64,000 bases of DNA from Alphaproteobacteria bacterium (GCA_022825235.1 JAJDYI010000004.1:152464-216463), one strand, 5' to 3'. Positions 8,926 to 17,752 are shown, numbered from the stretch's first letter. The notes: a model not told the origin generated them from the sequence alone. Numbers and translations: made by a program.

Positions 8926-9066
8926 GGGGCGACCGCGGCAACCCTCCGGCCGGCCAGGCGGGGTGCCCGGGCCTCGGCGGGGCTTCTTGTCGGCTGCCCC
9001 GGCGTGCGGGGGCTGCGCAGCCGGGTGCTGGCGGCTCCCCGACGATGACTTACCCTTGCGTCCTCG

Positions 9067-9792
9067 ATGGGGCAGGACGGATCGTTGCTCGTGGCCGCAG
9101 TCCAGACGTTCGCTCTGAACGAGTCGGGTCGAGACTTCGTCGTGGGCGACATTCACGGCACGTTCCCGGTCCTGGAGGGAGTCCTTGACGAGATCGGGTT
9201 CGACGTGAACCGCGACCGGCTGTTCTCGGTCGGCGACCTCGTGGACCGGGGCCCCGCATCGGCAGACGCCCTGACCTGGTGGACCTACCCGTGGTTTCAT
9301 GCCTGCCGCGGGAATCACGAGCAGATGCTGCTGGACTGCCACCGTGACCCCGCCAACTGGTCGCTGTGGGCGATGAACGGGGGGACGTGGTGGGCGGACG
9401 TCCCGCCTGCCCGGCGGGAAGCCTTTGTCGAGGCGTGTCGCGAGCTTCCCTTCGCGATGGAGATCGACACCGCCCGGGGGGCGGTCGGCATCGTGCATGC
9501 CGATCTGCCGCGAGGGTGTACCTGGGATGGGCTCCTCGAAGCGCTGGCTCGCGGTGACCGCGATGTCATGGCGGCGGCGCTGTGGTCGCGAACCCATATC
9601 CGCGACGATGCGCCGGTGCCGGATGCCGGTGAGCGGATTCGGCACGTCTACTGTGGCCACACGGTCATCCGGCATCCGAAGACGCGCGGCAAGGTCACCT
9701 GGATCGACACCGGCGCCTGCTACGCGGACCGCTTTTCGCCTGCCTGCCTCACCCTGCTGGAGTTCCATCCGGGCGGCGATGCGGGCACCTGA
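9067..9792 (+). CDS. PP1/PP2A-like metallophosphoesterase (protein phosphatase)
   Basis: Calcineurin-like phosphoesterase of 241 residues. The three binuclear-metal motifs are intact: GDIHG (Asp28, His30), GDLVDRG (Asp57, Asp60) and GNHE (Asn83, His84). Downstream ligands are His in GIVHAD and CGHT. The spacing is that of bacterial PrpA/lambda-type serine/threonine phosphatases. It is a cytoplasmic protein with no signal peptide. No kinase partner is adjacent, so its substrate is unknown. The start at 9067 leaves about 20 residues before the first motif, as in relatives. Confidence 0.88.
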   Translation: MGQDGSLLVAAVQTFALNESGRDFVVGDIHGTFPVLEGVLDEIGFDVNRDRLFSVGDLVDRGPASADALTWWTYPWFHACRGNHEQMLLDCHRDPANWSLWAMNGGTWWADVPPARREAFVEACRELPFAMEIDTARGAVGIVHADLPRGCTWDGLLEALARGDRDVMAAALWSRTHIRDDAPVPDAGERIRHVYCGHTVIRHPKTRGKVTWIDTGACYADRFSPACLTLLEFHPGGDAGT

Positions 9793-9936
9793 CGGGCCGT
9801 TGCGGCCTTGGGCAGCCAGCGAAGCGGGCGTCGCCCCCGTGGCCGGGGTGGTCCAGAGCGGTCGAGGGGCCTGCCGGCAATCCGGGCGGCGTGACACCGG
9901 ATCATTCCCCGGGGCGGTACCGCCCGACAGCTGCCG

Positions 9937-10551
9937 TCAGGTCGCGCCCCGATGCCGCAGGGACCCGACCACGATCCCCTCGATCCGGAACTGTTCGTCG
10001 CCGGGCGGGTTTCGCTGGAAGTCCGGGTTGTCGGGTACCAGCACCGTGCGATCGTTGTCGCGGTGCAATCGCCTGAGAGTGACTTCACCGCCGACGCTAG
10101 CCACGACCAGACTCCCGTGCCGAGCATCGGTCGCCTTCTGGACGGCGACGAGGTCGCCCGCGTGGATTCCCGATCCAGCCATGGAATCGTCGGGGACGCG
10201 GAGCAGGAAATCCGTCCGGATGCGGAACAGGGCGATGGCGGTGGACGCGGAGACGGTGTCCTCGACGTTCTCGTCCGCGAACAGTTCGGTGTCGGCGGCG
10301 ATCCGGCCGAGAATGGGTATGTCGCCGGCCGCGGAGGAGGAGCCCCTCGGCCCACGATCGGCGGGGTCGCCGTGTACGAGCTCGATCGCCCCCTTGCTGG
10401 TCAGGCGGTTGAGGAAGTACTGGACCGTGCCCAGCGACTCCCCCCCCATGGCGTTCTGAAGGTCGGCGCGCGAAGGGACGCGACCGGTTCGCTCGACGTG
10501 CTGCTCGAAGGCTTCCAAGAGCTGCGCTTCGCGGCGGGTGAGGTCGGGCAT
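9937..10551 (-). CDS. lexA: LexA-family repressor with altered autoprotease residues
   Basis: SOS-repressor homologue of 204 residues. The N-terminal winged helix (LTRREAQLLEAF, then VPSRADLQNAMG) should bind operators. The C-terminal S24 peptidase-like domain keeps the catalytic serine, Ser123 in PDDSMAGSG. However, the position 37 residues later that should be the catalytic lysine is Arg160 (EVTLRRL, where E. coli has EVTVKRL). The scissile Ala-Gly is Ala86-Asp87 (GRIAAD). Both changes predict slow or absent RecA-stimulated self-cleavage. No GTTC-N7-GTTC box could be found upstream of its own start. It may be a constitutive repressor, a second LexA or a diverged regulator of another regulon. 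Family membership is sure; SOS function is not. Confidence 0.88.
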   Translation of the reverse strand: MPDLTRREAQLLEAFEQHVERTGRVPSRADLQNAMGGESLGTVQYFLNRLTSKGAIELVHGDPADRGPRGSSSAAGDIPILGRIAADTELFADENVEDTVSASTAIALFRIRTDFLLRVPDDSMAGSGIHAGDLVAVQKATDARHGSLVVASVGGEVTLRRLHRDNDRTVLVPDNPDFQRNPPGDEQFRIEGIVVGSLRHRGAT

Positions 10552-10792
10552 CGTCCGGTCTGGGGAGAAACTGCGTTGCTTCTACCACACCCGGAATCCG
10601 CGCTCCACAGTGCCGTGCGCCGATGGCGTGGCGCTAGCCCCATGGCCGTCAGGCCCGGGATGCCTGGTCCCGGTAGCCGTTGCCGGTTGCCTGTCCGCGC
10701 GCGGCCGTCCGGGCCGGTCAGCACGTAGCGGCGGCCCCCTCGGAACGGTTCGGCTGACGAGGGCAGCGCCCCCAGCTGGCGGAGATGGAACG

Positions 10793-11452
10793 TCAGGCAG
10801 TGCGCTCGGGAAACCGGCAAAGGTCCGGAATCAGGCAGGCCGAGCACTTCGGTTTGCGGGCAACGCACGTGTAGCGCCCGTGCAGGATCAGCCAGTGATG
10901 GGCGTGCAGCAGGTGCGGCTCCGGGATCCGCCTGAGCAGCGCCTTCTCGACCGCGAGCGGATCCTTCCCCGGTGCCAGGCCCGTCCGGTTCGAGACCCGG
11001 AAGATATGGGTATCGACGGCCATCGTCGGTTGGCCGAACGCCACGTTGAGGACGACGTTGGCGGTCTTGCGGCCGACCCCGGGCAGGCTTTCGAGCTGTT
11101 CGCGCTCGGCCGGCACTTCGCCGTCGAATTCCTCGAGCAGGCGCCTGGACAGCGCGATGACGTTCTTGGCCTTGTTGCGGTAGAGCCCGATCGTGCGGAT
11201 GGCCTCCCGCAAGCGCTCCTCGCCGAGCGCGACCATGGCGGCCGGGTTGTCGACCGCCCGGAAGAGCGGCCCGGTGGCCCGGTTGACGCCGGCGTCGGTC
11301 GCCTGCGCCGAGAGCACCACCGCCACCAGCAGGGTGTACGTGTTGCGGTACTCGAGATCGCTGCGCGGCGACGGGTTGGCGCGGGCGAACCGTTCGAACG
11401 CTTCGGCCACGTCCTTGAGCGGCATGGGCCGGGGCGCTCTAGCGGCGGTCAT
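10793..11452 (-). CDS. nth: Endonuclease III
   Basis: Bifunctional DNA glycosylase/AP lyase for oxidized pyrimidines in base-excision repair, 219 residues. The helix-hairpin-helix LPGVGRKTA carries the catalytic Lys129. Asp147 follows in AVDTHI. The C-terminal [4Fe-4S] ligands Cys196, Cys203, Cys206 and Cys212 show the exact C-x6-C-x2-C-x5-C spacing. All active residues are present. The ATG at 11452 or the internal Met10 codon are both workable starts. It lies upstream of the LexA-like gene on the same strand with a 240-base gap, so it is not obviously in one operon with it. Confidence 0.97.
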   Translation of the reverse strand: MTAARAPRPMPLKDVAEAFERFARANPSPRSDLEYRNTYTLLVAVVLSAQATDAGVNRATGPLFRAVDNPAAMVALGEERLREAIRTIGLYRNKAKNVIALSRRLLEEFDGEVPAEREQLESLPGVGRKTANVVLNVAFGQPTMAVDTHIFRVSNRTGLAPGKDPLAVEKALLRRIPEPHLLHAHHWLILHGRYTCVARKPKCSACLIPDLCRFPERTA

Positions 11453-11499
11453 GCCGGTCGCCTCAGGTCACGCCGTCCGGACACCGGCAGCCGAACCGG

Positions 11500-12210
11500 T
11501 CACCACTGTTCGCAGTAGGGCCGCATTTCCACCTGGAACGACCAGGCCGAGCGGTCCTGGTGGGAAACCCGGAAGATCTCTTCCGCGATGGCGCTCGGCT
11601 TGGCGAAGAAGTGGTCGGGCTTATCGGGCGCCAGCAGCGGACGCGTCCGGGGGGTATCGATCATGGCGTCGATGATGAAATACGCCACGTGGATGCCCTG
11701 GGGCCCGAACTCGCGGGCCAGGGACTCAGACAGGATTCGCTGCGCCGCCTTGGTGGAAGCAAAGAATCCCCACTGTGCCTTGCCGCGCGTAGCGGAGGTG
11801 TTGCCGGTGACCATGATGGCGCCCTTGCCCGCTTCCAGCATCGCCGGGATCGTTTCGCGAGCGAGCACGAACAGCGCGGTGGTGTTGACCCGGAAGTTGG
11901 CCTCGAGATCGGCCGGGTTCTGCTCGAGGATCGGGCCACGGGTCGCTCGCGGCGCGTTGTGCACCAGCACGCTCGGCGCGCCCAGATCCGTCCGAACCCG
12001 ATTGACCGTGTCGGTCAGTGCCTCGAGATCGCCGACATCGCAGGGATACGCCGTGGCATGTTCGTAGACGCCTTCGAGGCGGCCAAGCCGCTCGGCATCC
12101 CGGGCCAGCATGGCAACATTGTAGCCTCCCTCGGCGTAACGCCGGGCAATCTCCGCTCCGGTACCGTGCTCGGGTCCGACACCGGTGACGAGGCAAACAG
12201 GACGGGTCAT
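11500..12210 (-). CDS. Atypical short-chain dehydrogenase (SDR_c10-like)
   Basis: Rossmann-fold SDR of 236 residues with the nucleotide loop TGVGPEHGTG. The usual catalytic Tyr of YxxxK is Phe150 in FFASTKAAQ, with Lys154 kept. This Phe is normal for the SDR_c10-type subgroup, which also shows the GPQGIHVAYFIID tail seen here. It is therefore a family trait, not damage. Reaction and substrate are unknown. Its ATG overlaps the stop of the GST-like gene upstream (ATGA), so the two form an operon divergent from the PanE/GST/CaiB operon. Confidence 0.85.
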   Translation of the reverse strand: MTRPVCLVTGVGPEHGTGAEIARRYAEGGYNVAMLARDAERLGRLEGVYEHATAYPCDVGDLEALTDTVNRVRTDLGAPSVLVHNAPRATRGPILEQNPADLEANFRVNTTALFVLARETIPAMLEAGKGAIMVTGNTSATRGKAQWGFFASTKAAQRILSESLAREFGPQGIHVAYFIIDAMIDTPRTRPLLAPDKPDHFFAKPSAIAEEIFRVSHQDRSAWSFQVEMRPYCEQW

Positions 12211-12983
12211 GAAGTAGTTCCATTTACGTAGTCGGCGAGGTCTGCCGCGATGGCCGGCTGGGCGAGGAGGCGGCGGAAGTGGGCGAGGGCGTGCGCATAG
12301 GCGCCCGGTTGAATGACTGGTTCCTGGCCTTGCTCGGTCAACCAGCCATGGAAGCGGTGCTCGCGTCGAAACTGCGCCAGGTCGCAGACGAACGCGATGT
12401 CGGCAATCGAGAGCCCGCCGCCCACGAGTCCCGCCGGCGCATGGGCAACGGCCGCGTCGATGCCGGCCATGTAGAAGCCGTAGGCATCGCGCATGCGAGC
12501 CAAGAGTTCGGTGCTGACATCGCGGGCCTGGAGCGCCAGGAGGTAAACCTGTGCTTCCCGGGCGAACACCAGCCCGCTATCGAGAAAGCTGTCGATGCGT
12601 GACGCCTCAAGGGGGGTGCGCCCGTACAGGTCGGCGTTGCCGGCACGGGCCACCGCACGGAGGATGCTGTTGGATTCGAAGATGCCAACCGTGCCGCTGG
12701 AGTCGAATGCCGCCGGCACGGTGCCGAACGGGTGCGCCTCCAGGAACGCATCGGTCTTGTAGAGCGTGGCGCCAAAACCGCGCCGCGCCGGCCGCGCATG
12801 CGGGCTGTCGGCACGGCGCTCGGCGTCGGCTAGCGGACGCGCGTCGAAGTCCCAGAGCCAGTCGGCCAGGGCCTTGGGCCGGTCTCCCACGATTTCGATG
12901 TCCACGCCGCCGAGCCGCCCGGCGATCGTGGCTTTCCAGACCCTGGGATTGGGCAAATAGGAGAAGATGCGGAACTTGGACAC
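12207..12983 (-). CDS. Glutathione S-transferase-like protein
   Basis: Two-domain GST-fold protein of about 258 residues. The thioredoxin-like N-terminal half begins KFRIFSYLPNPRVWKATIA and contains the conserved VPAAFDSSGTVGIFESNSILR region, with the cis-Pro of VPA and the ES that holds the glutathione gamma-glutamyl group. The helical C-terminal half ends with SIADIAFVCDLAQF, the N-capping box pattern. I place the start at GTG 12983; the frame remains open to 13040. The insertion between strand 2 and the VPA loop is longer than usual. It precedes the SDR gene with an ATGA overlap. Substrate is unknown. Confidence 0.8.
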   Translation of the reverse strand: MSKFRIFSYLPNPRVWKATIAGRLGGVDIEIVGDRPKALADWLWDFDARPLADAERRADSPHARPARRGFGATLYKTDAFLEAHPFGTVPAAFDSSGTVGIFESNSILRAVARAGNADLYGRTPLEASRIDSFLDSGLVFAREAQVYLLALQARDVSTELLARMRDAYGFYMAGIDAAVAHAPAGLVGGGLSIADIAFVCDLAQFRREHRFHGWLTEQGQEPVIQPGAYAHALAHFRRLLAQPAIAADLADYVNGTTS

Positions 12984-13129
12984 GATGGCCGTGGCCCGGT
13001 CGGCGCGGGCCGTCCTCGGAACGAAGCGGACACCATACACACCGGCCGGGCGCTGTTCCCGCTGAACCGGCTACGCGCCGGGTTCTACCCGACTAAGATC
13101 GGCGCTGGAAATCCCGCTGGGAGGGAAGC

Positions 13130-14110
13130 ATGGACATCACAGTAGTGGGGGCGGGAGCCATGGGTGGCTCCTACGGCGGGCTGCTAGCGGCCGCCGGCAA
13201 CCGGGTACGCCTGATCGACACCTGGCAGGATCACGTCGACGCCATCAATCGAGACGGCTTGCGCGTCGATGGTGCCCACGGTGAACACCGGCTGCGGCTC
13301 CCGGCCGCCACGCAGCCGGACGCGAACGAAGCTGCCGACATCGTGCTGCTGTTCACGGACACGAACGGTACCGCCGCCGCGGCGCGCACCATTGCCGGCA
13401 TCCTGTCGCCGGACGGATTTGTGGTCACGTCCCAGAACGGAATCGGCAACGTCGAGACTCTCCGGGACATCCTTGGTGAAGCCCGGGTGGTGGGCGGCTC
13501 GAGCATGTGCAGCGCCGCGACCATCGGTCCGGGACACGTGTCGCTGACGCATCTCGGACCGACCTCCGTCGGCGAGGTCGGCGGCGGCTCGAGCGACCGC
13601 GTGGACACCTTTCTGGCGGCCCTTGAAGACGCGGGATTTCCTTCGAAACCGGCACCCGACATCATGGCCGAGATTTGGCAGAAGTTCGTCGTGAACTGCT
13701 CTGCCAACGCGGTGGCAGCCGTCACGGGGTTGCGCTCCGGCGAGTTCGTCGACGTCCCGGACCTGATGGACTACCGCGTTCGGGTCGTCGAAGAAGTCAT
13801 GGCCGTCCTGGAAGCCAAGGGCATCACGCTGCCGGACCCCGAGCTGATCAAGCGGATCTGCTCGGGCGGCCGCCGGATGAACCGCCCGTCGATGCTGCAG
13901 CACATCCGGATGGGTCGAAAGACCGAGATCGACACGCTCAACGGGGCGTTGGTGCGCGAAGCCAAGGCTCTGGGGATCCCTGTGCCGTACAACGAAGCGC
14001 TGGTGGCGCTGCTGCGCGGTCGCGAGCTCGCGCAACGGCGCGCCGTGCATGAGCCTGATCTCGACTACGAGGCGTGGGAAGCCAGTTTCACGAACGCCGA
14101 CGCGGCATGA
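13130..14110 (+). CDS. Ketopantoate reductase-family (PanE/ApbA) 2-oxoacid reductase
   Basis: NAD(P)-dependent reductase of 326 residues. The dinucleotide motif GAGAMGGSYGGLLA is at residues 7-20. The conserved Lys of the catalytic helix is in EIWQKFVVNCSANA. The C-terminal helical domain has the RKTEIDTLNGALVREAKALGIPVPYN signature. A GGGAGGGA ribosome site precedes the ATG. True PanE makes pantoate for CoA. Here, linkage to GST and CoA-transferase genes by ATGA overlaps suggests a catabolic 2-oxo or 2-hydroxyacid step instead, so no panE symbol is given. The 146-base gap upstream should hold divergent promoters for this and the SDR/GST operon. Confidence 0.9.
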   Translation: MDITVVGAGAMGGSYGGLLAAAGNRVRLIDTWQDHVDAINRDGLRVDGAHGEHRLRLPAATQPDANEAADIVLLFTDTNGTAAAARTIAGILSPDGFVVTSQNGIGNVETLRDILGEARVVGGSSMCSAATIGPGHVSLTHLGPTSVGEVGGGSSDRVDTFLAALEDAGFPSKPAPDIMAEIWQKFVVNCSANAVAAVTGLRSGEFVDVPDLMDYRVRVVEEVMAVLEAKGITLPDPELIKRICSGGRRMNRPSMLQHIRMGRKTEIDTLNGALVREAKALGIPVPYNEALVALLRGRELAQRRAVHEPDLDYEAWEASFTNADAA

Positions 14111-14766
14111 CCGATCTTGCGGTCACGGTCTGGGGGATCGGCTCCACGCGGACGTTTCGGGTCCACTGGACGGCCGCCGAGCTGGGGGTCCGGTGCGATG
14201 TCCGGCCCATCCGCTCCCGGACCGGCGAGACCCGGACTGAGGCGTACGGTCGTGTCAATCCCAAACGGAAGATTCCCACGCTGCAGCACGGCGACTTCGT
14301 GCTGTCGGAGAGCGGGGCGATCATGGCCTATCTCACGCGGGTGTCGCCCGTGCCGCCCGGGTTCTTCGTGCCGCAGGGCGCGCTCGCTCAGGCCCGTCTC
14401 GACGAGTGGATGTCGTTTGCCAGCATGGAGCTCGACGCGCACGCCCTCTACCTGCTGCGCCGGCACCGCTACCTCCCCGAGATCTACGGTGAAGCACCGG
14501 AGGCGTGCGAGTCGGCCGTCGAGTATTTCTCCGTGCAGATCGGCGCGGTCGCCGACCGGGTCCCGGCGGGAGACGGGTACCTGCTCGGAGACTTCAGCAT
14601 CGCCGACGTCCTGATGACGACCATTGTCGACTGCGCGATCGACTACCACATCGACCTGCCTGCCCGCCTGGTTGCCTACCGCGACTTCACGGCCCGCCGC
14701 CCGGCCTACGAGGCGGCGTGCCGGGTCAACTACCCGGAACGACTTGATAACGGGGAGACAGCATGA
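14107..14766 (+). CDS. Glutathione S-transferase family protein
   Basis: Canonical GST of 219 residues. The N-terminal domain has the G-site elements VNPKRKIPTLQHGDFVLSES (the IPTL cis-Pro and the ES pair). The C-terminal domain carries GYLLGDFSIADVLMTTIV, the typical N-cap box. The ATG at 14107 overlaps the preceding stop as ATGA, and the next gene begins with the same overlap, so this is the middle gene of a three-gene operon. Glutathione-dependent isomerization or conjugation within the pathway is likely. The substrate is unknown. Confidence 0.9.
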   Translation: MTDLAVTVWGIGSTRTFRVHWTAAELGVRCDVRPIRSRTGETRTEAYGRVNPKRKIPTLQHGDFVLSESGAIMAYLTRVSPVPPGFFVPQGALAQARLDEWMSFASMELDAHALYLLRRHRYLPEIYGEAPEACESAVEYFSVQIGAVADRVPAGDGYLLGDFSIADVLMTTIVDCAIDYHIDLPARLVAYRDFTARRPAYEAACRVNYPERLDNGETA

Positions 14767-15977
14767 CCGGACCCCTCGACGGCATCCGCGTTCTCGACCT
14801 GACGGCGATGGTCTCGGGTCCAGTGGCCACCATGATGCTGGCCGATCAGGGTGCCGACGTCATCAAGATCGAGCCGCCGGGCGGCGAACTGATGCGCAAC
14901 GTCGGCATCAACAACCGAGGGATGACGTCGTCGTTCCTTTCCTGCAACCGAAGCAAGCGTTCGCTTGCCATCGACCTCAAGGCACCGGCTGGTCTCGCCG
15001 CCGTCCGGAAGCTCGTCGGCACCGCCGACGTCCTCGTGCAGAATTTCCGCCCGGGCGCGATCGAGCGGATGGGACTGGGGGAGGAGGCGGTGCGCGCGAT
15101 CCAGCCGAGCATCGTTTACGTCTCGATCAGCGGCTTCGGCGAAAGCGGCCCCTATGCGGGGCAGCGCGTGTACGACCCCGTGATCCAGGCCCTCTGCGGC
15201 CTCGCCGAGATCCAGTCCGATCGCAAGACCGGCACCCCGAGGATGGTGCGCACCATCGTTCCGGACAAGACGACCGCCGTCACCGCGGCCCAGGCGATCA
15301 CGGCCGCGCTGCTGTCGCGCGAACGCACGGGTCGCGCGCAGCACGTGCGGCTTTCCATGCTCGACACCATGGTGGCGTATCTCTGGCCCGAGAGCATGTC
15401 CGCGCTCAACTTCGTGGGCCGCGAGGGTGATCCGGCCCGGGGCCAGATGGGCCTGGACCTGATCTACCGGACGCAGGACGGGTACATCACGGCCGGCGCA
15501 GTGACCGACGCGGAGTGGGCCGGCATGTGCGATGCCCTCGACCGCCCGGACCTGGTGGAGGATGCGCGCTTCCGCACACCGGGCGACCGGTTTCGGAACG
15601 CGGCGGAGCGGCGAGAAATCACGGCCGGTGAAATTGCCAAACATGCCTCGGCTGACCTGATCACCCGGCTGCAGGCGCGCCAGGTGCCATGCGCGCCAAT
15701 CTTGAGCCGGATGGACGTGCTGGAGAACGACCAAGTCGCGGAAAACCGGATCATCGAAGTGCATCAGGACCCGATTCTCGGTCCTGTGCGCCAGCCGAGG
15801 CCGGCCGCCCGCTTCGCCGAGACCCCGGCACGAATTCGCCGCATGGCCCCGTTCCTCGGGGCTGACAACGGCGACATCCTCGGGGAGCTGGGGTACGGGG
15901 AGGAAGAGATCCGGAAGCTCACCGACGACGGGGTGCTGGTGAGCAGCCCGCCGGAGCTCGAGGCCGCGGCCAGCTGA
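14763..15977 (+). CDS. CaiB/BaiF family III CoA-transferase
   Basis: CoA-transferase of 404 residues. The family N-terminus reads GPLDGIRVLDLT, with GADVIKIEPPGGE following. The QNFRPGAIERMG and SGFGESGPY blocks come next. The likely catalytic Asp is in YDPVIQALCG. These enzymes move CoA between carboxylic acids, activating a substrate without ATP. As the last gene of the PanE-like/GST operon, it probably activates an acid produced by those enzymes. Substrate specificity cannot be assigned. Confidence 0.92.
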   Translation: MTGPLDGIRVLDLTAMVSGPVATMMLADQGADVIKIEPPGGELMRNVGINNRGMTSSFLSCNRSKRSLAIDLKAPAGLAAVRKLVGTADVLVQNFRPGAIERMGLGEEAVRAIQPSIVYVSISGFGESGPYAGQRVYDPVIQALCGLAEIQSDRKTGTPRMVRTIVPDKTTAVTAAQAITAALLSRERTGRAQHVRLSMLDTMVAYLWPESMSALNFVGREGDPARGQMGLDLIYRTQDGYITAGAVTDAEWAGMCDALDRPDLVEDARFRTPGDRFRNAAERREITAGEIAKHASADLITRLQARQVPCAPILSRMDVLENDQVAENRIIEVHQDPILGPVRQPRPAARFAETPARIRRMAPFLGADNGDILGELGYGEEEIRKLTDDGVLVSSPPELEAAAS

Positions 15978-16015
15978 TCCGGTAGACGGCGGCGTAGACG
16001 CCGGCCCCGGGGGGC

Positions 16016-17692
16016 CTACCCTCGCCGGGCTGCTTCCTCGGCGACCAGTTCCTTCTTGGAGAGTTTCCCGATCATCGTCTTCGGGAGCTCGTCACGGAAC
16101 TCGATGTGTTTCGGCATCTCGTGCCGGCCGAGCTTGTCCTTGAGAAAGGCCCGGAGCTCGTCGGCGTCAAGACTGCTGCCTTCCTTGGGCTTGATGAACG
16201 CCTTGACCGCTTCCCCGGTGTAGTCGTCCGGGATTCCGATTACCGTGACCTCATCCACCGCCGGGTGCCGGTAGATCCCTTCCTCGACGTTGCGCGGGAA
16301 CACGTTGAACCCGCTCACGAGGATCAGGTCCTTCATCCGGTCGATGATGAAGAGGTACCCGTCGTCATCGAGGTAGCCGACGTCGCCGGTGCGGAGCCTG
16401 TCCTCGACGATGGTCTCAGCGGTCGCCTCATTGCGCCCCCAATAGCCCTTCATGACCTGTGGTCCCGAAATACAGATCTCGCCGGGCTCGCCCTGGGGAA
16501 GCAGCTTCAGCGGATCTTCCTTGTCAACGATCGTGATCGTGGTCTCGGGCAGCGGCATTCCGACGGATCCCTCCTTGCCCGGGGCACCGATCGGATTTGC
16601 GGTAGCCATCGGCGAGCATTCCGTCAGGCCATAGCCTTCGACGAGCGTGCAGCCCGAGAGCTTCTCGAAGCGCTGTTTGACTTCCATCGGCAACGGCGCG
16701 CCGCCCGCCATGCAGGTCTTGATGGAAGTGAGATCGAAGCGCCGGATCTTCGGATGGTTGATGATGGCCATGTACATGGTCGGCACACCCGGAAACAGCG
16801 TCGGTTTCTTCTTCGCGATGTCCTTGAGGACGGCGTCGAGTTCGAAGCGCGGATGCATGACGATGGCGCCGCCGACGGCCAGCGTCAGCCCCATGACGAC
16901 CGTCATGGCGAACACGTGGAAGAAGGGGAGTACGCCCATCATGCGTTCCTCGCCCGGTTGCAGGTTCTGGTTCCAGAGCAGCGCCTGTTGAATGTTGGTG
17001 TAGATGTTGGCGTGCGTCAGCATGGCGCCTTTCGAGACGCCGGTCGTGCCGCCGGTGTACTGCAGGACGGCCACGTCTTCGTCCGGCTGGATGTCGACCG
17101 GCGGGCACGGTGCCCGGGGGGCGATCAGCTCGCGGAAGGGGACGTGCTTGTCGTCGGTTGCGACGTCGGCGACCTCTCCGCGCTTGAACAGCGAGAACAG
17201 GTGGTTCTTCGGGAAGGGCAGGACGTCCTGCAGGTCGCCCACGACGAGTTTCTGGACGCGGCTCTTTTGCAGTGCTGCCGCCATCTTGGGATACAGGGCC
17301 TTGAGGCTCAGCGTCACCATGACGGTGGTATCGGAGTCCTCGATCTGGCGCAGCAGGTCCTCCTCGGCATACAGCGGGCTGTAGTTCACCACGGTCCCGC
17401 CTGCCCGCAAAACGCCGAAATAGGCAATGACGAACTGCGGGCAGTTGGGCAGGAACAGCCCGACTTTCACCCCCTTGTCGACGCCCAGTGTTCGGAACCC
17501 GGCTGCCGCGCGCTCGACCAGGTCGCCGAGCTCCGCGTAGGTGTAGGTCTTGCCCAGGAAATCCATGCATTCGTGCGAAGGGAAGCGGGCCACGGAATCA
17601 TCCAGCAGCGCGGAAACGGGGCGGCCGGACAACTCCGCCTTCCAGGACACGTGATCAGGGTAGGCGCTGAGCCATGGGTGCAGGTCTGTCAC
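16016..17692 (-). CDS. fadD: Long-chain acyl-CoA ligase (FadD-like AMP-forming synthetase)
   Basis: ANL-superfamily acyl-CoA synthetase. The ATP loop is YTGGTTGVSKGAM, the adenylate motif YGLTECSP, the hinge region GDVGYLDDDGYLFIIDRMKD and the C-terminal catalytic Lys lies near MIGKLSKKEL. The total of 558 residues from GTG 17692 matches FadD. An in-frame ATG at 17725 is an alternative start. It activates fatty acids with ATP and CoA for beta-oxidation or lipid synthesis. A perfect 8-bp inverted repeat lies 37 bases upstream of the GTG. The gene stands alone, converging on the CaiB operon. Confidence 0.92.
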   Translation of the reverse strand: MTDLHPWLSAYPDHVSWKAELSGRPVSALLDDSVARFPSHECMDFLGKTYTYAELGDLVERAAAGFRTLGVDKGVKVGLFLPNCPQFVIAYFGVLRAGGTVVNYSPLYAEEDLLRQIEDSDTTVMVTLSLKALYPKMAAALQKSRVQKLVVGDLQDVLPFPKNHLFSLFKRGEVADVATDDKHVPFRELIAPRAPCPPVDIQPDEDVAVLQYTGGTTGVSKGAMLTHANIYTNIQQALLWNQNLQPGEERMMGVLPFFHVFAMTVVMGLTLAVGGAIVMHPRFELDAVLKDIAKKKPTLFPGVPTMYMAIINHPKIRRFDLTSIKTCMAGGAPLPMEVKQRFEKLSGCTLVEGYGLTECSPMATANPIGAPGKEGSVGMPLPETTITIVDKEDPLKLLPQGEPGEICISGPQVMKGYWGRNEATAETIVEDRLRTGDVGYLDDDGYLFIIDRMKDLILVSGFNVFPRNVEEGIYRHPAVDEVTVIGIPDDYTGEAVKAFIKPKEGSSLDADELRAFLKDKLGRHEMPKHIEFRDELPKTMIGKLSKKELVAEEAARRG

Positions 17693-17728
17693 GGACGGAG
17701 TTCCATAGAGAAGGTATGCGCGCAAAGA

Positions 17729-17752
17729 CTACCCGTAATTTGCCACGGGTAG
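17729..17752. promoter_or_regulatory. Perfect inverted repeat upstream of fadD
   Basis: CTACCCGT and ACGGGTAG are perfect 8-base inverted arms separated by AATTTGCC, directly upstream of the acyl-CoA ligase start. The form suits a dimeric regulator operator such as a TetR/FadR-type site, or an mRNA hairpin. There is no regulator gene beside it. Confidence 0.45.

Noticed and set aside
8020..9897. 625-residue minus-strand frame across the EI24 and phosphatase genes
   Set aside because: It spans two well-supported plus-strand genes and their gap, and is low-complexity Arg/Pro/Gly-rich.
11741..11770. Loss of the catalytic tyrosine in the SDR as evidence of decay
   Set aside because: Phe at this place is usual in the SDR_c10-type subgroup, and the rest of the protein is intact.
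16106..17752. 548-residue plus-strand frame opposite fadD
   Set aside because: Same reason: the minus strand carries all ANL-ligase motifs and the plus frame has none.
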